Assembly: GCA_018664745.1 (NCBI GenBank)
Contig: JABJNS010000060.1
Span: 1-10,049 of the forward strand
Direction: 5' to 3'
Length of the DNA stretch: 10,049 nt
Source: Flavobacteriales bacterium
GTDB lineage: Bacteria; Bacteroidota; Bacteroidia; Flavobacteriales; BACL11
Each line of letters opens with the position of its first letter. Position 1 is the stretch's first letter. Of this stretch, positions 5,564 to 10,049 are shown in pieces. The position numbers were made by a program, and so were the translations under genes. The notes beneath the pieces are model-generated. The model saw only the letters and a program-made list of their open reading frames with translations, was not told the origin of the DNA and searched no databases.

Positions 5564-6712
5564 ATGGGTTGTAGTAATTGTAGTACATGTGAGGTTTCCG
5601 AAAAAAGAGGGTCAGCTAATAGCACTGTCTTTGATTGGCTATACCAGATTGATGCCCCAAAGAGTGATAATTCAAATCTTGTTGAAGTGCAATTTAAGCG
5701 CGATAGAAAAGATTTTTATATAAATACTGATAATATTGATCTTAATAGTGGCGATTGGGTTGCTGTTCAAGGGGATAAGTCAGGACACGATATTGGTAAA
5801 GTTACCATGAAAGGGGAGTTAGTTGCTTTGCAGATAAAGCGTAAAAATAGAGATGTTGAGAAAGATCCAATAAAAAAATTATATCGAATAGCTTCTGAAA
5901 ATGATTTACAAAAATGGAAGGATGCAGTAGCTAATGAGGATGAAATTTTGGTTAAAGCAAAACGAATTATTGAGGATCATAAGTTAGAAATGAAGCTTAC
6001 GGATGTTGAGTTTCAGGGAGATAATTCTAAAGCAACATTTTATTATACTGCTGAAAAAAGAGTTGATTTTAGGGAGTTAATAAGAGAATACTCAAGAAAT
6101 TTTGGGGTAAGAGTTGAAATGCGTCAGATTGGAGTTAGACAAGAGGCTGCTAAAATTGGTGGAATTGGCTCATGTGGTAGAGAACTTTGTTGTTCTACTT
6201 GGATGACAGACTTTCCTTCAGTATCTACTAATGCTGCTAGATATCAACAACTTTCAATTAATCCACAAAAAATTTCAGGACAATGTGGTAGGTTAAAGTG
6301 TTGCTTGAATTTTGAATTGGATGGATATACTGAGGCTCTTAAAGGTTTTCCAAGTACAAAGGTGCAGTTAAAATCAAAAAAAGGAAGTGCTAAATTTGTA
6401 AAATTAGATGTTTTTAAAGGAGTGTTATTTTATTTTAACCCTGATACTCCAGGAGATTTTTTAGAATTGACAATTGATAATGTAAATAAAATTATTGCAT
6501 TAAATAAAAAAGGAGAGATTCCTGCTAGCTTTGAAAGTTTTATTGTTGAGGTTGAACAAAAAGAAGTTACGTTTGAAGATGCTATGGGTCAGGACAACAT
6601 TGGTCGTTTTGATAAGAAAAAAGCGAAACCTAAAAGACAAGATAGAAGAAATAAATTCAAGAAAAATAGAGCAAAGGCAAGAAATAAAAAGAAAAGCAGT
6701 GAAAGTAAATAG
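5564..6712 (+). CDS. ricT: RicT/PSP1-family regulatory iron-sulfur protein
   Basis: A 382-residue PSP1 C-terminal domain protein. The core holds two copies of a CGRxxCC motif 37 residues apart: SCGRELCCSTW (203-213) and QCGRLKCCLNF (240-250), giving Cys204/209/210 and Cys241/246/247. In Bacillus subtilis RicT (YaaT) works with RicA and RicF in an Fe-S-containing complex that affects RNase Y-dependent mRNA maturation and development. No RicA or RicF gene is seen here. The N-terminus carries an extra CxxCxxC (Cys3, 6, 9), a Cys-rich start that I associate with Bacteroidota members. Residues 350-378 are a very basic Lys/Arg tail, suited to binding nucleic acid (inference). The gene follows holB by 5 bases, the same order as in Bacillus, and its last 14 bases overlap gldH. 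Family is sure; role in this lineage is not. Confidence 0.92.
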   Translation: MGCSNCSTCEVSEKRGSANSTVFDWLYQIDAPKSDNSNLVEVQFKRDRKDFYINTDNIDLNSGDWVAVQGDKSGHDIGKVTMKGELVALQIKRKNRDVEKDPIKKLYRIASENDLQKWKDAVANEDEILVKAKRIIEDHKLEMKLTDVEFQGDNSKATFYYTAEKRVDFRELIREYSRNFGVRVEMRQIGVRQEAAKIGGIGSCGRELCCSTWMTDFPSVSTNAARYQQLSINPQKISGQCGRLKCCLNFELDGYTEALKGFPSTKVQLKSKKGSAKFVKLDVFKGVLFYFNPDTPGDFLELTIDNVNKIIALNKKGEIPASFESFIVEVEQKEVTFEDAMGQDNIGRFDKKKAKPKRQDRRNKFKKNRAKARNKKKSSESK

Positions 6713-7163
6713 TTGGATATTTCTTCTTGCAATAGTATTTACTTCATGTAATAGTAATATTGTTTTTGATGACTACAATTCTTTTGAAAATCAATCTTGG
6801 AATGCAGATAGTTCAGTAATTTTTAATTTTTCAATAACAGATACTACTGTATTAAATCAGTTAGTCGTTAAAGTAAGGCATACAATTGATTATGAATTTC
6901 AAAATTTATTTTTATTTGTGAAAGCTGAAGAATTAGATACGTTAGAAATACTGCTTTCTAATAAAGAAGGGAAGTGGTTGGGCAGTGGAATTAGCGACAT
7001 TAGGGAAGTTGAATTTATTTGTGAAGATTGTCCAAACTTTGATAAAAAGGGAAACTATACTATTGAAATTGAACAAGCAATGCGTTACGGAAAATTGAAT
7101 AAGATTCAAAATTTAAATAATATTTCAGCAATAGGAATTAGTATTCAAAGACAAGATGAGTAA
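6699..7163 (+). CDS. gldH: gliding motility lipoprotein GldH
   Basis: A 154-residue lipoprotein when read from the GTG at 6699. This start is chosen because it yields a compact signal peptide, MKVNSWIFLLAIVFTSC, with lipobox FTSC and lipidated Cys17. The open frame runs back to ATGs at 6531 and 6579 inside ricT, but those would add 56 or 40 highly basic residues before the signal. The mature part begins NSNIVFDDYNSFENQSWN and continues as a beta-rich domain with FNFSITDTT, a YEFQNLFLFVKAEE strand and DIREVEFICEDCPNFDKKGNYTIEIEQAMR-like GldH features. In Flavobacterium johnsoniae GldH is needed for gliding and normal surface function; the family also occurs in non-gliding relatives. The gene overlaps ricT by 14 bases and the PBP gene by 8, so translation is probably coupled to both. 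Other gliding or type IX secretion genes are not in the window. Confidence 0.85.
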   Translation: MKVNSWIFLLAIVFTSCNSNIVFDDYNSFENQSWNADSSVIFNFSITDTTVLNQLVVKVRHTIDYEFQNLFLFVKAEELDTLEILLSNKEGKWLGSGISDIREVEFICEDCPNFDKKGNYTIEIEQAMRYGKLNKIQNLNNISAIGISIQRQDE

Positions 7164-9411
7164 GTTCAAAATTATATCATTATGGCTTATAATTATAAGT
7201 CCTTTTTTAGGATTGTTTTTTCTAGTACAATTAACGGCAATAGGTGTTCTTGGTGACTTACCAACTTTTGATCAATTAGAAAATCCGAAAAATAATTTAG
7301 CTACAGAAATTATTTCAGAAGATGGAATTGTTTTAGGAAAATATTTTTTTGAGAACAGAAGTAGAGTAAGGTATAATGAGATTCCAGAGAATTTAATTAA
7401 TGCATTAATTTCAACTGAAGATGTACGCTTTAGAGAGCACTCAGGAATTGATGGAAGAGCATTGCTAAGAGCAATATTTGGTGCAGTAATAGGAAAGAGT
7501 AGTTCTGGTGGTGCAAGTACAATTAGCCAACAATTAGCTAAAATGTTGTTTACCGAGCAACCTAGTTCTGGTATTGAAAGAGTAATGCAAAAATTAAAAG
7601 AATGGATTATTGCTGCACAACTTGAAAAACGATATACAAAAGATGAGATTTTAACCATGTATCTCAATCGTTTTGATTGGGTGAATAATGCAGTTGGAAT
7701 TAAGTCGGCAGCACAAGTTTATTTTAACAAAGCACCAATTGAACTAGATGTTGAAGAATCTGCAATGTTAGTTGGGATGTTAAAAAACCCTGCTCTTTAC
7801 AATCCTAACAGGAGATTAGAACTAACTCTAGGAAGAAGAAATGTTGTGCTTTCACAAATGAAAAAGTATGAAGTTCTTTCAGACTCATTGTATGATACAT
7901 TAGTACAACAGCCAATTATTCTTAACTTCAAAAAAGCAAGTCATAATGAGGGTTTGGCTCCTTATTTTAGAGAATATTTAAGAGGAGAGTTAAAAAAGTG
8001 GTGCGCAACACACACCAAACCTGACGGAACAAATTACAATGTATATACGGATGGATTAAAGGTTTATACCACCATTAATTCACGCTTACAACAGTTTGCT
8101 GAGGAGGGAATGCGAACTCATATATCTTCCTTGCAAAAAGATTTTTATACTCATTGGAAAGGATATACAAAAGCGCCTTATCCTGATGATTTTGAATGGG
8201 AGCAAATAGATGCTATTATTGATCAAGGAATGAAGCGATCCGAGAGGTATAGAAAACTTAAAAAAGCGGGTAAATCTCAAAAAGAGATAAGGACTATTTT
8301 TAAGAAAAAAGTACCTATGACTTTGTTCTCTTGGGATGGAGAAATTGATACTATTCTTTCTCCTAGGGATTCTATAAAATACAATAAGTTTTTTATCCAT
8401 AGTGGAATGATGAGTATGGATCCAAGGTCAGGACATGTAAAAGCTTATGTTGGAGGAATAAATTATAAGTATTTTAAGTACGATCATGTTAAAATAGGAA
8501 AGCGACAAGTAGGCTCTACATTCAAGCCTTTTTTATATTCTTTGGCAATGCAAGAAGGGTATACTCCTTGCTATGAAGTATCTAATGTGCCAGTTGTTTT
8601 TGATAAAAAAAGGTGGGGGTTAGAGAAAGATTGGGTGCCCAAAAATTCAGGGGATGATTTTGATGAAATGTCTTTAACCTTAAAGTTTGGTTTGGCAAAT
8701 TCTATTAATACCGTTACTGCTTATATCATGAAACAATTTGGCCCTCATGCAGTGGTTGATTTGGCAAAAAAGATTGGTATACAATCTAAGATTTTAGCAG
8801 TTCCTTCTTTGTGTTTAGGAACATTTGATTTATCGGTTTATGAAATGGTTGGAGCATATTCAACCTTTGTAAATAAAGGAATGTGGACAGAGCCAATTTT
8901 TGTTACTCGAATTGAAGATAAAAATGGAGTAGTTTTAGAAGATTTTGTGCCAAAAACTCAAGAAGCCATGAGCAAAGAAACAGCTGATTTAATGGTGAGA
9001 ATGTTACAAGGAGTAGTGGATGGAGTGCATAGTCCTGTAGCTGGTGTTAAAAAAGGAACTGGAGTACGATTGCGTTTCAGATATGGTTTTGAAAATGAAA
9101 TGGGAGGTAAAACAGGAACTACTCAAAACCAATCAGATGGATATTTTATGGGAATTACCCCTAATTTAGTTACAGGAGTTTGGAGTGGTTGTGAGGATAG
9201 AGCAGCTCATTTTAGAAATATACACTATGGGCAAGGAGCTAATATGGCATTGCCTGTTTTTGCAGAATATATGCAAAGGGTTTATGCTGATACTTTGGAA
9301 TCAGGAATTTACCCTATTGATTTTGATATTCCAAAGGCAATTGATTTAAAACTAGATTGTGGAGAAGCAATAAATAATACTGGGGCAGATGAATTTGATG
9401 AAGAATTTTAA
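7156..9411 (+). CDS. mrcA: class A penicillin-binding protein (PBP1A type)
   Basis: A bifunctional peptidoglycan glycosyltransferase and DD-transpeptidase of 751 residues. Residues 6-30 form the single N-terminal membrane anchor; the rest is periplasmic. The GT51 domain shows TEDVRFREHSGIDG (87-100, catalytic Glu88), GGASTISQQLAKML (118-131), LEKRYTKDEILTMYLN (156-171) and a GIKSAAQVYFNK segment (181-192). The transpeptidase domain has SxxK at Ser454-Lys457 (GSTFKPF), SxN at Ser516-Asn518 and KTGT at 652-655. All catalytic motifs are intact. A charged segment, about 330-410, separates the domains and probably forms the linker/OB-like region. The tail ends in acidic ADEFDEEF. The gene starts 8 bases inside gldH and ends 3 bases before scoA. 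Placement after gldH ties envelope growth to a surface lipoprotein, though a direct functional link is not shown. Confidence 0.96.
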   Translation: MSKFKIISLWLIIISPFLGLFFLVQLTAIGVLGDLPTFDQLENPKNNLATEIISEDGIVLGKYFFENRSRVRYNEIPENLINALISTEDVRFREHSGIDGRALLRAIFGAVIGKSSSGGASTISQQLAKMLFTEQPSSGIERVMQKLKEWIIAAQLEKRYTKDEILTMYLNRFDWVNNAVGIKSAAQVYFNKAPIELDVEESAMLVGMLKNPALYNPNRRLELTLGRRNVVLSQMKKYEVLSDSLYDTLVQQPIILNFKKASHNEGLAPYFREYLRGELKKWCATHTKPDGTNYNVYTDGLKVYTTINSRLQQFAEEGMRTHISSLQKDFYTHWKGYTKAPYPDDFEWEQIDAIIDQGMKRSERYRKLKKAGKSQKEIRTIFKKKVPMTLFSWDGEIDTILSPRDSIKYNKFFIHSGMMSMDPRSGHVKAYVGGINYKYFKYDHVKIGKRQVGSTFKPFLYSLAMQEGYTPCYEVSNVPVVFDKKRWGLEKDWVPKNSGDDFDEMSLTLKFGLANSINTVTAYIMKQFGPHAVVDLAKKIGIQSKILAVPSLCLGTFDLSVYEMVGAYSTFVNKGMWTEPIFVTRIEDKNGVVLEDFVPKTQEAMSKETADLMVRMLQGVVDGVHSPVAGVKKGTGVRLRFRYGFENEMGGKTGTTQNQSDGYFMGITPNLVTGVWSGCEDRAAHFRNIHYGQGANMALPVFAEYMQRVYADTLESGIYPIDFDIPKAIDLKLDCGEAINNTGADEFDEEF

Positions 9412-9414
9412 ATT

Positions 9415-10049
9415 ATGATAAATAAAAAAGTAGAAAATATTGAACAAGCACTTGAGGGCGTAAAAAGCAATATGACCTTTATGGTTGGTGGTTTTGGTCT
9501 TTCAGGTATCCCTGAAAATGCAATTGCAGCACTTTCTAAAATGAATATTTTTGGATTGACCTGCATTTCTAATAATGCAGGGGTTGATGATTTTGGATTA
9601 GGGCTTTTGCTTCAAAGAAAACAAATCAAAAAAATGATTTCCTCTTATGTTGGTGAAAATGCAGAGTTTGAAAGGCAAATGCTTTCAGGTGAATTGGAAG
9701 TTGATTTAATTCCTCAAGGTTCTTTGGCTGAAAGATGCAGAGCAGCAGGGGCAGGAATACCAGCATTCTTTACTCCAGCAGGATATGGAACTGAAGTTGC
9801 GGAAGGAAAAGAGGTAAGGAAATTTAATGGTAAGCCACATATTCTGGAAACAGCACTTACAGCTGATTATGCATTTGTAAAAGCATGGAAAGGTGATACG
9901 GCAGGAAACTTAATTTTTAAAGGAACAGCTAGAAATTTTAATCCTTTAATGGCTATGGCAGGAAAAATTACAGTTGCTGAGGTCGAGGAATTAGTGCCAG
10001 CAGGAGAACTAGATCCTAACCAAATTCATACGCCTGGAATTTTTGTACA
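9415..10049 (+). CDS. scoA: 3-oxoacid CoA-transferase subunit A, 3' end cut by window
   Basis: An open frame from the ATG at 9415 runs off the right edge after 211 codons; the family is usually about 230 residues, so only a short end is missing. It is a family I CoA-transferase alpha subunit, shown by GGFGLSGIPENAI (25-37), SNNAG (52-56), QGSLAERCRAAGAGIPAFF (101-119) and ADYAFVKAWKGDTAGNL (150-166). The enzyme moves CoA between succinyl-CoA and a 3-oxoacid such as acetoacetate, in ketone-body or branched-chain and fatty-acid breakdown. The catalytic Glu lies in subunit B, which is expected just past the window. Close relatives such as acetate-acetoacetate (AtoD) or 3-oxoadipate (PcaI) CoA-transferase subunits cannot be excluded from this part alone. 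The gene follows the PBP stop by 3 bases and appears to be part of the same operon. Confidence 0.92.
   Translation, partial: MINKKVENIEQALEGVKSNMTFMVGGFGLSGIPENAIAALSKMNIFGLTCISNNAGVDDFGLGLLLQRKQIKKMISSYVGENAEFERQMLSGELEVDLIPQGSLAERCRAAGAGIPAFFTPAGYGTEVAEGKEVRKFNGKPHILETALTADYAFVKAWKGDTAGNLIFKGTARNFNPLMAMAGKITVAEVEELVPAGELDPNQIHTPGIFV

Noticed and set aside
6531..6698. gldH reading frame stays open 168 bases upstream, with ATGs at 6531 and 6579
   Set aside because: This stretch encodes the basic tail of RicT in the true frame. Using it would bury the lipobox signal peptide behind a highly charged extension, so the GTG at 6699 is preferred.
7272..7667. Minus-strand open frame of 131 codons inside the PBP gene
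   Set aside because: It is antisense to the intact GT51 domain and shows no domain features.
8086..8400. Minus-strand open frame of 104 codons inside the PBP gene
   Set aside because: It is antisense to the linker region of the PBP; composition is typical of a shadow frame and no start signal is seen.

Overview
The window reads as ordinary chromosomal DNA from a low-GC member of the Bacteroidota, most likely order Flavobacteriales. Four things point there: a GldH-type gliding lipoprotein, a RicT/PSP1 protein with a short Cys-rich N-terminus, bacteroidetal -7 promoter elements (TAnnTTTG) close to several start codons with no Shine-Dalgarno sequences, and small lipoproteins with short signal peptides. 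Genus cannot be assigned from the sequence alone. I see no tRNA, rRNA, CRISPR array, insertion sequence, phage gene or attachment site. Coding density is very high; the longest stretch without a gene is the 68 bases between pgk and holB.

Layout. Bases 23-1819 hold a minus-strand pair, pheS (phenylalanyl-tRNA synthetase alpha) followed 6 bases later by a TauE/SafE-family membrane transporter. Divergent from pheS is a small lipoprotein gene (1870-2247) with an Ig-like or carboxypeptidase-regulatory-like fold. It converges on a 107-residue protein (2259-2582, minus) with a well-formed but uncharacterised sequence. That gene is divergent from cvpA (2616-3161), and cvpA converges on pgk (phosphoglycerate kinase, 3148-4338, minus) with a 14-base overlap of coding ends.

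From 4407 to the right edge lies one tight plus-strand gene train: holB (DNA polymerase III delta prime), ricT/PSP1, gldH, a class A penicillin-binding protein (PBP1A type), and scoA (3-oxoacid CoA-transferase subunit A), which is cut by the window edge. Junctions are +5, -14, -8 and +3 bases, so these genes are almost certainly co-transcribed and gldH is probably translationally coupled on both sides. The mix is replication, an Fe-S-type RNA/regulatory factor, gliding/surface biology, peptidoglycan synthesis and acyl-CoA metabolism. It looks like a housekeeping operon rather than a dedicated pathway.

I did not find a convincing undescribed system. The points most worth a second look are the near-leaderless promoter arrangement shared by pgk and the 107-residue gene, the GTG start of gldH inside ricT, the uncharacterised 107-residue protein, the holB-ricT pairing also known from Bacillus, and a possible terminator for one gene encoded inside the coding end of its convergent neighbour.
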